DNA from: Laguncularia racemosa
Lineage: Eukaryota > Streptophyta > Magnoliopsida > Myrtales > Combretaceae
Reading direction: 5' to 3'
NCBI GenBank assembly: GCA_037954665.1
Contig: JBBMOL010000427.1
Coordinates: 1 to 64,000 of the forward strand
Length of the DNA: 64,000 nucleotides
This document shows, piece by piece, positions 23,765-36,407 of the stretch; the first letter of the stretch is position 1, and each line of letters opens with the position of its first letter. The notes under the pieces are model-generated. The model saw only the letters and a program-made list of their open reading frames with translations, was not told the DNA's origin and did not search any database. Both the position numbers and the translations under genes were made by a program.

Positions 23765-24158
23765 TATCAATCAAGAAGGTCTGGAAGCTCAGACACATAC
23801 ACTGCTGAATACACGGTCAGAAGGCACGGCTGTGTATTGTATCAGATAACTTCCAGAAATATACATAGCTGGATACACGGTTAGAAGGTACGACCGTGTA
23901 TTGTGTCAGGTAGCTGCCAGAAGCATACACGCCTAGAAGGCACGGCCATGTAACATAGCCATGAATACTTAGATATTTGTTTCGTGACTTAGTTTGTAAA
24001 TATGGCATGTATATTTTGTATTGTATATTTTAGTAGAGGAAGATTTATTTTCCTAGTTTGTAAGATATAGTTGCTTGGAAAGATATCCTCCTAATGTATA
24101 TATATACTTGAACATAAATTATGAAAGGCATTCAGCCAAAGTTTTACAAAAGTTGTTA
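23765..24158 (+). repeat. 3' LTR of copia copy 1 (two 64-bp units)
   Basis: A 394-bp LTR preceded by the purine tract gaggggggat and followed by target duplication ataag. It is shorter than the 5' LTR by 64 bp, one minisatellite unit. Apart from that it is collinear and clearly similar, including the shared tail gttttacaaaagttgtta. Confidence 0.92.
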
Positions 24159-24163
24159 ATAAG

Positions 24164-27100
24164 GGGTTTGGAACCCAATCTTGAGCATGAGATTGGTTCT
24201 TTCCAATTGTCCCACATATGTAGAAGTTGTAGATAAGGCCAAGTTTATGGAACAAAGTAAAAGAAAAATAGAAGAGCAGTTATCTTATATGGCTAGAGTG
24301 GTGTTAGGGAAGAGGCTAGCCCCTTAATATGACCTATACAGATAAAGGGAAGAGACTTGTGGCATACTAGGCCAAACTAGTGGCTTTCGAATCTAAACTT
24401 ATTCAAGCAAGACCTATATTACCTATTTTAGGTCCACACCCACCACCCTATAACACCCACCTTCCCCCCCTCCCCTTAAGGACTAAGATGAAGATGTCCC
24501 TAATGTATGAGACCTCATAATTTAAATCAATGTAGTTAGCCTGAAGGAGTTTGTTTCTCTTATGGTAAAATAGGACACAGTAGCTGGAAATGTATTGAGA
24601 AAGCTATGCCACAAGCATTTTGCTATGCTTGTAAGTAAAGGGGTCATATATCTTTTAAATGTGGTGCTACCATTAATTAGACAATGGTAGTACCACGGCA
24701 AATTCTAGTGTAGCTGCTAGTAAATCTTATACCTAGAGTACCAGTAGGTAGACCCTAACACACAAGACTGAGGTAGAGAGCACCCGGTTGTGTTTTTTCT
24801 TTACAATAGTAACAACAACAAGATACCTTAAATGAAGATAATATTGCAAGTACGCTGCTCGTCTAGTTAACTACTGCCTATGTAATATTTGATATGGGTG
24901 CAACATATTCCTACATATCATCTGTTTTACGCATGTGTATGGTTTGAAACCTATGTTTTTAAATGATTCCTTGATTGTGAATACTCCTTTAGGAGTGGGG
25001 GGAAGATTACATAAAATGTGTAGAGATGTTAGGATCAAAATACAAGGAAAAGAAATGCTAGTGGATTTATTTGTGTTGGAGATGATGGAATTTAATGTAA
25101 TTTTTGGGATAAACTGATTATCTAAATATTATGGCACCATTGATTGTTGCAATTTAATGGTTTGTTTCAATTTCCCCAATGAAGATTTAGTTGTAATTAA
25201 GTTAGAAGCATAGAGGCCTATGACTCGTCTTACTTATGAGTTATGGGGTAAGAGTAAGATATCGGCATTATCTGTTGAGGTCAAACAAGCTAAGAAACTA
25301 GAAGACATGCAAGTCATGAATGAATTAGTAGTTGTTTTTCCAAAAAACCTATCAGGTTTATCACCAACCAAGGAAATGGAATTTTGCATTAATTTAATAC
25401 CAAAAATAACACCAACATCTAAGGTGCCCTATAGAATGGCATCCATTGAATTGTCGGAGTTGAAAACCTAGCTTCAAAAGTTACAAGATAATGGGTTTAC
25501 CAGGCCAAGCATTTCACCATGGGGTGCTCTAATGCTTTTCATTAAGAAAAAAAATGGGAGCATGAGATTATGTATTGATTACAGGGAGTTAAACTAAGTC
25601 ACAATCAAGAATAAATACTCTCTCCCTAAAATATATGACTTATTTGACCAATTACAAGGAGCTTGAGTCTTCTCAACTTGAGATTGTGGTATCAACAACT
25701 AAGGATCAAGGAGGAAGACATTCAAAACATAACACTTAGAACTCAGTCGGGGTATTATGAATTCTTGGTAATGCCTTTTGGATTGACAAATGCTCTAGCT
25801 ATATTTCTAAATCTTATGAATAGAGTGCTTAGGGACTTTGTAGACCAGTTTGTAGTGGTGTTCATAGATGGTATCCTCATCTATTCTAAGGGAAAGGAGG
25901 AACATGAAACACATCTGAGAGTAATTTTAGAAAGACTATGGGAAGAGAGGCTATATGCAAAGTTTAGTAAATGCAAATTTTGACTAGAGTAGGTATCCTT
26001 CTTAAGACATTTAGTAAATAAGGATGCCATCTTGGTAGATCCTAATAAGATCAAATCAGTGATTGACTAGCTAAGACCAAGGACTGTGACAGAGGGTAGA
26101 AGCTTTTTGGGACTAGCTAGCTATTACAGGCATATTGTGGAAGGGTTCTCTCGTTTAGCAACTCCTTTGACCCAACTGACACTAAAGAAGGTGAAATTTG
26201 TGTGGAATGACAAATGTGAAAATAGCTTTATGACACTAAAGGAGAAATTGGTAATAGCTCTAGTGTTAACTCTACTTAAGATAAGGGAAGAATTTAAGAT
26301 TTTTAGTAATGTATTGACTCAAGGTTTGGAAAGTGTACTCATGCAGAATGGGAGAGTCATCACATATGCCTCTAGTCAATTGAAACCATAGGAGAGGAAT
26401 CACCCCATACATGATTTAGAGTTAATGGTTGTAATCTTAGCATTGAAAATATTGAGACACCACCTATATGGTGAGAAGTGCAAAATTTTCATAGGCCACA
26501 AGAGTCTGAAATATTTATTTACATAGAAGGATTTGAATATAAGGCAAAGAAGGTGGCTAGAGTTGATCAATGATTATGATGTGGAGATCCATTATCACCT
26601 TAGGAAGGAAAATGTTGTAGTAGATGTCTTCAGTTGGAAGAAGCAAGTTAATGTGGCAACTTTAATCACCTCTCAGGAACAAATATTAGAAGACAAGTGC
26701 AGGTTAGAGTCAAAGATAGAGACACATGAAGTGGGAACTAGATTTGCTAGTCTTTGTTTTCAACCAACCCTTCTTGATCGAATTAAAACAACATAAATGG
26801 GAGATTCTAGAATTAAAATGATTAGAGCAAAATAGAATGAGGAGAAACAACTAAGTTTAATGAGAATGCTAAAGGTGTAGTAAAATATGGTACGGGATTG
26901 TGTGTACCAAATGATAACATTGAATTGAAGAAGGCAATCATGAAAGAAGCTCATTACTTAGACATATAGTACATCCTGAATGCACCGAGATGTACAAAGA
27001 TTTGAAGAATCTTTATTTGTGGAGAAATATGAAATGGGAGATAGCAGAATTGTATCTAGATGCATGATGTGTTAGTAGATTAGAATTGTATATCAAAGAC

Positions 27101-28240
27101 CAATTGGTAAGTTACAATTACTTCCTATACCTAAATGGAAGTGGGAACATATTACTATGGACTTTGTTACAGCTTTCTTGAGAGATAAGGAGAAACATGA
27201 TGCATTTTGGGTGATTGTAGATTGATTGATCAAATCAAACCATTTCATACTGATTAAGGTGAAGTATAGATTAGAGAAACTTGCTCAGCTATATATTAAG
27301 GAGATTATCAAATTACATGGTGTGCCAACCACTATAACTTTTTACAAGGATACTTGGTTCGTGAGTAGATTTTGGAAAAGTCTACATTGGGTTTTAGGTA
27401 CTAAATTACAGTTTAGTACTACTTTCCATCCTTAGATAGATGGGTAGTATAAAAGGAAAATTCAAATTTTAGAAGACTTGTTGCAAGCATGCACTTTAGA
27501 TTATGGGGGTAATTGGAATGATCACTTACCCTTGGTGGAATTTGCATACAAAAATAGCTACAAAGCTACTATTTAGATGGCTCCATATAAACAACTGTAT
27601 GGTAGGAAGTGTAAATCTCCCTTACACCAAGATGAAGTTAGTGAAAGACAAATAATAGGACTAAAGATAATGTAGGAAGTTGTAGATAAAGTGAGGGTGA
27701 TAACATAGTGAATCCTTTCAGGTTAAAGTCACAAAAAAAGTTATATAGATAGAAGGCGATGCCCCTTGGAATTTCAAGTGGGAGATAAGGTTCTATTGAA
27801 GGTTTCTCCAACTAATGGGGTGATCAGATTTGGTTTAAAAGGAAAGTTAAAGCCAAAGCATGTGGATCCATTTGAGATTTTGGAAAGAATTGACAATGTT
27901 GCTTATAGGTTGGCTCTATCGCCAAGTTTATATGTGGTATATGATGTATTTTATGTATCTATATTGAGGAAGTTTTTACTAAATCTAAACCAAATAGTAG
28001 CTTTGGAGTCTTTAAATGTACAATTAGATTTATACTCCATTGACAGACCTATAAGTGTTGTAGACACTAAGGAACAAGTGTTGAGAAGAAGAGTGATTCC
28101 CTACGTTTAGGTATAATGAACAAATCAAATAGAAGGAGAAGCAATGTGGTAGCTTAAAGAAGATATGCAAAGGAAGCATCTAGAGCTCTTTCCAAACACA
28201 AGTAACTTTTGAGGACAAAAATTTCTATAAACAGGGCAGA
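24164..28240 (+). pseudogene. Ty3/gypsy element E gag-pol, part after the copia insertion
   Basis: The rest of gag has Cys-rich knuckles near 24540-24660. Retropepsin-like: ORF 24935-25117, ending MMEFNVIFGIN. RT runs 25220-25983, with LRIKEEDIQNITLRT and FVVVFIDGILIYSKGK; the catalytic box reads DG where DD is normal, so the enzyme is dead. RNase H lies at about 26086-26640 (FLGLASYYRHIVEGF, DGRVITYASSQLKP-like). Integrase spans 26960-27600. The tail ORF 27766-28110 reads FQVGDKVLLKVSPTNGV and KHVDPFEILERI, the usual C-terminal block of Tekay/Del-like chromoviruses. A few TAG/TGA stops separate long open pieces; E is better preserved than D. Confidence 0.85.
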
Positions 28241-30150
28241 ATGTAAAACATACATATTACATGCATATTATAGTTTAAACCTAAGGTTAAAAATGTAAAT
28301 AGCTTAAAATGTGGGGGGCAATGTAAAATATACATATTACATGTATATTATAGTTTAAGCCTAAGGTTAAATAATGTAAATAGCTTAAAATGTGGGGGAC
28401 AATTCAATCTTTTTAAGGTCAAGGTATTTAAAGCTCTACTTGACCTATTACTTCCCCTTTTTCCCATTTGCACAATTGAAATCATAGAGGCATTCTTAAA
28501 CATACATAAGATCAACTTACTTTCACTAGATAAGGGCTTTGATCATTAAGATGTATATTTCTTATTTTAGATTCATAAGTCTAAGTGAGTTTGGTGATGT
28601 GTTATTAGAATTTGAAAAAAGGGGTGAGACAGAATGATCATAGATGTGAAATCATGCAATTTAGGGATTTGTATTGCAAATTAAAGTAAGTAAGTGTACA
28701 AAATTCGTATAATGTGTTAGAATTGATAAGTTAATTGAACCAATTCGATTTAAATTCATATAAATTAAGGTTAGGGAGAAAATTGGAGAAGAGGAAGAGG
28801 AGGATTCAAGAAATAGAAGGGTATACAGTCAAGTACACGAATGTGTATATTTACCGTGTTGAGTGGAGATGGAATTTTGTGTTATAAGGGATACATACAC
28901 GGTATACGAGTGTGTACCTACTCATGTCGAAGTATATGGCATAGTACACAATAATGTACTTGGGTTTGTTGGAAAAGTTTTGTAGATAGAAAGGTACATG
29001 ACCATTCACATGGTCATGTTCCCTCCTGTGGTCTTTTACACAACCACATACATGGTTGTGTTGTTTTGGAACACTCATATTTCACTTTATTTCATTTTTC
29101 TACAATTTTAAACTAAGATTTATGCACAATAAGACAACAGGGAAGGGAATTTTACAATTAAGATATGAGCAATCAATTATTAAACTTAGATTATATCATA
29201 GGATAGAACTAAATTGAATCCTTTATACTTGACAAGACATTATACATTTGATATTGGCGTAAGAACTAACTATGGGACCACTTTTCTTGGTATGTGTTTA
29301 TTATGTTTGTTGTTTTTGATTTTTAATGTAGTAAAATAAATAAATTTAATAAGATATTGGGTTTAAATGTTTATGCTGCTTATGCTTGACTCACCCTAAC
29401 GACCTATAGTGGCAAATTCTTAGGAGGTACCTTGATGATTCGTTTACTGTGTTCTCCCTAGTGATGCTCTATACTGAAATGATATGAGGTAGATTAGGGT
29501 TAGATAGGGCTTGTAGTAACAGTTCTCAACCTAAGAATATATATATGTACATATATTATATGGTGTGATGGGGTCATGAATACCTTTTTTTGGTTATTGA
29601 CTAATTAAAGATAAATAATTTGATGATTATGATTTATACATTCACTGCATTTATGTGTATTCGTATTGTGATTAATGTGGCACTCGCATGTCTATGCGAT
29701 ACTCACATACTGAGTATAGGCTCATTCTACTTAATTTTTAGTTGCAGGTGAGTACAACGAGTACGCTGATTGCATTGAGAATGGGAATGTAGTATATTAT
29801 TATCAGGACATTAATGTGGGAGAGTATCATTATTATTATGGAGATGAGTAGTGTAGAAAAATATTAAGGAGTCTTGGTAGAACTTGGGAACATGTGGACA
29901 AAGAATTCAAGATTGTTATAAGTTAATAAACTTGTCATGAAATTTTTTATTGATGCAGGTTACAATGGTATTTATATTAAGGTTGATGAGGAAATTTTTC
30001 TAAATTTATAACAATTGGAATGGTTCATCTATAAATCAGTTATCTATATCATTGGAGTTATATTGATATTAATGTTTAGTAAAGATAAACAGGGTTGAAA
30101 TTGAAATGGAAATAAAAAGCCTTAGCATATTGTTACTTAATAGTAACACC
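28241..30150 (+). repeat. 3' LTR region of gypsy element E
   Basis: Follows gaggacaaaaatttctataa, the usual tail phrase before the 3' LTR of Tekay-like elements. It starts with an 80-bp tandem duplication (28241-28320 and 28321-28400), each copy ending in a G-run (tgtggggg). The LTR contains hairpin-forming palindromes near 28996-29061 and a block near 29740-29850 similar to the remnant at 13500. No gene is seen. The right border is uncertain and no target duplication could be assigned because the 5' LTR of E is missing. Confidence 0.5.
28996..29061. repeat. Two perfect hairpin-forming palindromes in E's LTR
   Basis: 28996-29019 has 10-bp arms (acatgaccat / atggtcatgt) around a 4-nt loop. 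29038-29061 has 9-bp arms (acacaacca / tggttgtgt) around 6 nt. They resemble in layout the CACGGCCGTG-type palindromes of the copia and element B LTRs. Confidence 0.85.
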
Positions 30151-30712
30151 TGACCGATTATAATATTCTAAATTAGATTATGAGATGTTGCACTTTCATT
30201 TATGTTTTCTTTAATTTCCATTGATTTATCCGATGCTAACATGGTAATCCATTTAAAGAATTCTATAAGTAACTCATTGTTGAAGTTATCATAAGCAACA
30301 TCAATTATCTCATCACTGTTTACTAGACTGAATCACCACTCAATCAACTGTCCCCTCTTGCTACCAATTGTTCTCTGTTTACTAGACGCACGTCTCTTTA
30401 ATTTTTCTCTAGGATTCATCGTGATTTTAATTTTATAACTAGCTGTGGCTCTTAGAGAATTTTTGAAATATAAAAAATATTTAGCATGCCACTTTTGCCT
30501 GTTACTAGAGAACCCAATAATATAGTTAGAACCGATTTTTTAATAGTGTAATCATCCCCGTTAGATCGACCTACAAATCACTTCATAGTCAAGATTTTTC
30601 AAATATACGTCTCACAGAATCAATCACACATTATTTATTAAATCGACATACAAATCACTTTATAGTCACAAATAAACAATGCTTAGAATCCGTACATATT
30701 TTTTAAGCCCAC
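30151..30712. other. Intergenic, between element E and the DUF247 gene
   Basis: No gene supported. On the minus strand 30215-30360 has a coding-like look (about 50 codons with one stop) that I do not recognise. This interval should hold the 3' UTR of the minus-strand DUF247 gene. Confidence 0.4.
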
Positions 30713-33700
30713 TCAATTCTTTATATAGAATGATAGTCCAGTGTAAACAGTTTGTGCTATCGTGAGAACAAGTAAAATGATTGCTGCAACAACTGAAATG
30801 ATTGACCATGGACTATTGAAATAGTCCCTTCTCAACTTTGCCATCCAACGACGTGGTTTCTTCTGGCATTGAACATCCATCTCTTTTAAAATACTTGCAT
30901 AATAGAATCTGTCCGACAGAACGACACCATCACTTATCTTGTTGAGCATTCTCGAAACCGCTTCATCATCACCAAGGTAGTTTTTGATAATTTCATCTTG
31001 ACGAAGCAATTCAACATCTTTTGGAGTATTCACCAGGCAATCTATAAAAGTAACATAATCAGTCACATAATTGAGATTATTTCTACATTGGCGATGTTGC
31101 TCATAGGCGACTAGGTTTCGAAAATGAGACTCTGTATAGTCATCTATCAAAATAGACGGGATCTCTAATGTAACCCTGTTGAGCTTAATTTCAAACCGGT
31201 CGCGTTCTTCCAATTTGATTTTGATTCCTGATTCTTTAAGCTCTGTGACTGCATGTCTTTTTGAAATGTAGTCGTCCTTTATCATTGCAAGGTCACCGGT
31301 TGGTTGTCGTTGTGCAACCTTAAATATCATTGCTTGGTATCGAAGATCAAGGAGATGCTTGTAACTTCTTACCTCTCGCGACATGCCCTGAGGGGGATGT
31401 TCTTCAAAGAAATTCCAAGCGAGATCGACAAGATCATATTGCTCATTGCAGTCCTCAGCATCATTGATCAAGTCAAATATTGTTGTAAGGACTATGAACG
31501 GAAGTTGATTTTCAAGCAGAGATAGATCGCGTTTCATGCTTAAATGAATCCATTCAGCACTCGAAAGATGGTCATTCTCACATTGTCTTGTCCTCCAGTG
31601 TTTACGGAAATACTCAATGATGAAGCATCCATCAAGTAGCATCATTTTGATGAAATCTTCTGATTTAAGATTGCCAATTTCAGCATATTGTTGACGAACT
31701 TGAATATCTATTTTTCCTAGAGCTTGCACATATCTATCAACACTAGTTTCTTGTCTCCCAAGCATTTGTCGTAGGGTTTGCAATTTTTGCTCTTCCTTAT
31801 AGTGTAAGCGGTTGTCATTATGATGGTGGTATGGTCCAATCGCAACACATACGGGTTCATATGCCTTTTCATTGACCATCCGAAGCTGATTATGAATTTT
31901 AAATATTGATATCTGTGATTGTGTTGGAGGTAGACCACGAAGTTCTTTCTTAATCTGAATTGAAACCAATTCAAGGGTCTCATTGTGTGCTTTTTCAACC
32001 TGAAACAAAGTCAAGGTAACCAGAACGTTATAAATAGCTAACTCCAAGGTACAAACCTGATAAGATACAAAATGATATAGTAATGAATCACTTTGCTTTA
32101 ACAAAATTTGATTTGATTAGTAAACAAATTATTAAGCCTTTTGTATTCGTGTCTAGGTCTTAATTCAACTCGCTGACCTATTTAATGAACAATTCTTAAA
32201 AACATTATCATGCTTTAACTCGTGAATCTGTTTAATAATAATATCGTTGTATTTTATTTCATTCTTTCCTGGCTGGTTGCGGCCAAAACCAATTGTCTTA
32301 AGGTTTCATTTGTTTCATTTTACTCTTACTTGTTCGCTTACGCTCTCTTTCGTCTATTTCACTTCGTCGGCGGCCATTGCCACTCATTTCCAATTAAGGA
32401 ATAATAATATGCATGACTAGTTAATAATCTAAATTTATATGTTTTTGATATGGTTGTTTTGGATAAGCGGTATTCTGACTTTAGCATATTCTTTAATTAT
32501 ATATTACGACATAAGTACTTTGAGACGTGTAACGAAAGAAGAGTAAATTATTCTGTGGAGGCTAATACAATTATCAACGATTTGATTTAATGAATAAAGA
32601 GGAAGCATTTAGAAAACTTTCTAATAAAAAATGCATATTCTTCAAAATAGAAATAAATAATCCATACAATTATTGCAAAATAATAAGGGTCTTTTTAACA
32701 AGTGCTAGGTGTAATAATCCAAAACGGAAATGTAGGTAATTCTTAACATTTCACAAATAGAAAATCTCATTCTTACTGGACCGTTGGCGATTGTTTTTTT
32801 ATATAATATATGTCTATCCTATTTTAAGTAGTACCCGAACACGCATTATTTAACTTTAATACAATGATATCATGTAGTGAATGAAAGCTTGGATTTGCTA
32901 TGTTTGACTAAACTTTACTTTATTATTATTATTTTTTGCTGAGTTGTAATTTTATTTTATATTTTACATTATCAATTACTATTAAGAGAATAAAAGATAA
33001 TAAGAATGACACTATCAATGCAACAAGTGCTTTAGTCTTACGAAAATGAATAGGTATGAATAATTAATTACCTAATCATTTAAAGTTTTTTTTTATTAAA
33101 TCCTAATAAAATAATCTCAAAAAGTCATTATCAAAAAGTTATAGCAGACTTATTATTATTATTTTTATTATTTTGTTCTTTTTGTTATACACATAACTTT
33201 TTATTAAAATATTTTTGGTTATCTATTTTCAAAGACAAAACTTAACTCAATCTTAAGTATTAATTCTCTATTTTTTTTTATAAATTGATAGCTAAATTTC
33301 AATTTAATATATATATATATATATCTCAATAAAAAAGTAAAAAGAATATGTTCTTTTAACCTTTTACAAAGTGCACTAGCCACTCATATTTATTTTAACA
33401 AAAAGTTTATAGTTATCCTTACTTTTAGTATTAAAAGGTGTTACACATGCACTTGCTAACAAAATTCTTTCATATATATAATATACATATATGACATGTG
33501 CTATAATTACAATAACACATATAGTTTCCTAATGAGTAATTATAATATTAATTCATATAATGTAAGTTTGGTCCCATAGTTGCATGTCTTTGCTTCCATC
33601 CTATGCTATAAAATGAAATTTTTTACATTTATAAAGAAGCAATACAATTTTTTCTCATTATCACTGCTTAAGTATCTACATATTATTACCTAGAAAGAAT

Positions 33701-33885
33701 ATAAAGAGCTTTCATGAAAGGTGCTTTTAATTTTATATTTCACAAATAACTTCCAGTGTAGACTATAAAGGAAAATAATAATAATTAGTAACTTCTGAAT
33801 CGATTCAAGAACAATAAATCTAAAATAACAAGAAAAAATAGAGTGGAGAGAACTAAAATAGGCTTACATTGTTATTGCTAGCCAT
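30713..33885 (-). CDS. DUF247 (UPF0481) membrane protein, two coding exons
   Basis: Plant DUF247-family protein of unknown biochemical role. Best model: exon 1 is 33868-33885 (MASNNN); the intron 32000-33867 starts gtaagc and ends tttgtttcag; exon 2 is 31999-30713 and begins VEKAHNETL. The product is 434 aa, a normal family length. Family marks in order: IFKIHNQLR (38-46), YEPVCVAIGPYHH (53-65), MMLLDGCFIIEYF (125-137), RDLSLLENQLPF (163-174), LEIPSILIDDYTES in the C-terminal half, and a C-terminal membrane segment (about 405-427) after a basic stretch. No stop or frameshift was seen; this is the only clearly intact host gene. The unspliced ORF would begin at 32104 and add 35 residues (from MLKQSD) that are not family-like and represent intron read-through. 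Family members include S-locus DUF247 genes of grasses; nothing here shows such a role. Confidence 0.9.
32000..33867 (-). other. Intron of the DUF247 gene
   Basis: A 1868-bp AT-rich intron with a canonical gtaagc donor and a pyrimidine-rich tttgtttcag acceptor. It includes an (AT)n run near 33308-33325. No recognised transposon or coding sequence is inside; the ORF 32222-32404 has no support. Confidence 0.75.
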
Positions 33886-34220
33886 TCTTCTTGTACCCAC
33901 AAAACCTTTTCGAAAGTGTTTTTGACGAAAATCAAGAGTTTTAGACCGATGTTGGATTCGTGGCCTGAGGATGTATATGTAAAATGGATGGACGAAGAGC
34001 AATGAAATAGAGAGCGAATGCTCAGATTACAAATATCAATTTAAGCAGTTGGCTTGTTGGAACTCATAACTGCAGTGGTGCCCACTTCATGCCCTAGAAA
34101 TAACAAAAACAAAGTTGTTAGATCTAGATTTTTTCATTCCCTAGAAAAAACAAAAACAAAAACAAAGTAGTTAGATCCATATTTTTTGAGAAGTTGCTGG
34201 ATGTTATTGGTCAATAAGGG
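33886..34220 (-). promoter_or_regulatory. 5' UTR and probable promoter of the DUF247 gene
   Basis: Sequence directly upstream of the MASNNN start. The context on the minus strand is tacaagaagatggct, with purine at -3 and G at +4. Possible TATA-like phrases on the minus strand are catatacat near 33977 and ttgatattt near 34037; neither is decisive. Confidence 0.35.
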
Positions 34221-34520
34221 ACCTGAAAATAAGTGTCAATATAAATCATAACACAGTTCTTCATATTGTGGTTTTTTATAAAAAAATTTGGTATATATCA
34301 AAATTTATTATGTAAAACCACAATTTGAAATAGCATATCACAATTTATATAGACTTTATTTTATATTATTGGTGCAAATCACCAAGGCTTAAAAATAAGT
34401 ATTGATATAAATTATAATATAGTTCTTCAAATTGTGGTTTTATTTAGGATATTTTGATATACATTAAAATTTGCTATATAGAACCACAAATTGAGGGGGT
34501 GTACTACAATTTATAGAGAT
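34221..34520. repeat. Diverged tandem duplication, about 165 bp
   Basis: Two copies, beginning near 34221 and 34386. Both run through ataagt.t..atataaat, gttcttca.attgtggtttt and accaca.attga before ending at tatagagattttattt-like sequence. Divergence is near 20% by eye. No gene. The adjoining 34521-35335 is AT-rich with (CTT)n near 34606 and a (CTTTT)n-like run near 34685; nothing else is seen there. Confidence 0.6.
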
Positions 34521-35335
34521 TTTATTTCAAGTTTCCATTAGATGACTTATCCTAATAATTTCCCAAATATTAATGTATCTCTATTTAGTCTCAAACATGT
34601 GTTTCTTCTTCTTCTTCTTCTTTTAATAATATTATCCTAATATATTAAGACTTTTTGTGTTAATATTTTGTTTTTGTGTTAGACACTCTTTCTTTTCTTT
34701 TCTTTTCTTTTTTCAAATTCCTTTACTTTTTTATTCTCTTTTTATCATGTGTGTGTCCATCGCAACTAAAATCCAAATTTGTTATAGCAACTCAAACAAG
34801 TAAATTCAAACTAACCAACTAGGATAATAATAACAATAATCAATTTTAAAGCATTGGTTGCAAAAACAAGTACTTTTAGGATTTCTAATTTTGATGTCAA
34901 ATTTTCTTTGAGGACTTTTAAAATTTCTATATAAATATTTTTTTTAAAAAGAAAAAATTAAACCTAAAGTTTAAATTTACTAATTGTTATATTAATTGAA
35001 TTTTTACTTCTTAAATTTATTATCTCATATCTAATCATTTATATAAGTAAAAATTTAATTAAGTATGATATTTAACAATATTAAATTTAAAAAGGAGAAG
35101 TCAAAATATATGTAAAATTTAACGATTTTCTTTTTTTTTCATTATTTGTAATTAATTTGGATGTTATATTTGTTGTAAAGGGAACTTAAAAGATGATAGG
35201 GCAACACTTGTAAATATTATATATTTTTTTAAATTAATAAATATCGTACTCAAAATAACTATTCCAAAAATAGGTTTCGAAGGTATGGATGCAGTTTGCA
35301 ACTTCAGTAAACCCCGTCTACATTCAAGTAAAATG

Positions 35336-36407
35336 CTTGAAGGCGTGAACGAGGTTTGCGTCTTCAGTTCTGCCACCCGAAGTAATCCCACATCCATTTT
35401 TTCTTTTTTACTTTAACATTCACCCTCAATGTAAAAAATAACTCTTACAACAATGATATAGAAATTTAATAATATAAATATAGAAACATAAGACATTTTC
35501 TTTAATTTTCCCATCTACAAAGTCCGTCTGTTTTTTTTTTTTCTATCATTGGCAAAAAGGAGAAGAAGTGTTTGTACAGAGTGAAAAGGAAGGATTTGAA
35601 CGTATACATTGAGATCTAACATTTCCTCAACCATTAATCAATTTTAGCATTATTTGTTAGAAAAAGTTAAAGTTTTTTCTTTCCTTTTTTTACTGTATTT
35701 GATATTATTATTTAAGGAAATGTTGTTGTAATGTTATGTTTTGTAGAAAATATTACTACTTATTGTTAGTTTATAGTGTATTAGATATGATTTATCTAGA
35801 TCCTATAATACATAACATGCGGTATTAATTTTTGTGTTAGTATGAAAATACTTTGTTATAACAAAAATTAATATTAGTTGTAAATATTAAATTGAAAATA
35901 TTATCCATGTTGTTATAAAAAAATATTGTGATGGAAATTTGTACTATCTAGTTTACAAAATAATTTTACAGTGTTGTTAATTAAATTTGCAAATTTTTGT
36001 TAGGAAGTAATGAGAAAAAAATAAAATAAAAAATGATACAGAATTTTTTTTGGGCTATTTTTTACAATGCTGTTATTGAAAATCGTCTTTTTGTTTAAAA
36101 GCTCATAATTTAAATATAGTATGAATAGGAAAACAATTGGTGACTATGTTAAATTGATGATCTATGCATTTAGAAATATTATAGCTAGTAACTGTGGCCC
36201 AAAATATGACACGAATCTGGTGAAGAAGTTGAAAATGAATAAAAATGTCAACTATAAAAAATTCTTATATACAATATGTCAAAGCATTAGAGCCGATCCA
36301 ACTGAAGTGGAGGTTGAGATAATTCACAAGCATCCTATGTTTCATAGGGGGAAGTACATTTTATGGGTTTATGGCAATTAGAGATTATGAAGACTTGAAA
36401 ATTTCAT
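35336..36407 (+). repeat. Left inverted arm of the MULE
   Basis: Reverse complement of 48408-49480. By eye the arms differ at only a few places, for example homopolymer length near 35530 and two codons in the shared ORF. The inner border is sharp at gaaaatttcatt. It includes the start of the MURA frame (36121-36381). Confidence 0.88.

Larger units (their letters stand above)
19151..24158 (+). mobile_element. Ty1/copia retrotransposon, copy 1
   Basis: A 5008-bp element with two LTRs (19151-19608 and 23765-24158), an iMet primer site right after the 5' LTR, gag, protease, integrase, RT, RNase H and a purine tract. An exact 5-bp duplication, ataag, flanks it (19146-19150, 24159-24163). The integrase-before-RT order marks it as copia. 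It is inserted in gag of gypsy element E, so it is younger than E. LTR ends are the non-canonical TATC...GTTA. Several stops and small frameshifts are present, but most of the protein is still readable, so decay is moderate. Confidence 0.95.

Noticed and set aside
28851..29078. 75-codon minus-strand ORF
   Set aside because: Runs through the LTR hairpin palindromes; no recognised product.
30215..30360. Coding-like minus-strand stretch downstream of DUF247
   Set aside because: About 50 codons with a stop and no recognised family; too little to call.
31304..31998. Alternate-frame ORFs in the DUF247 exon
   Set aside because: Overlap a well-supported coding exon and show no family features.
32222..32404. 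60-codon plus-strand ORF
   Set aside because: Lies within the DUF247 intron with no recognisable product.
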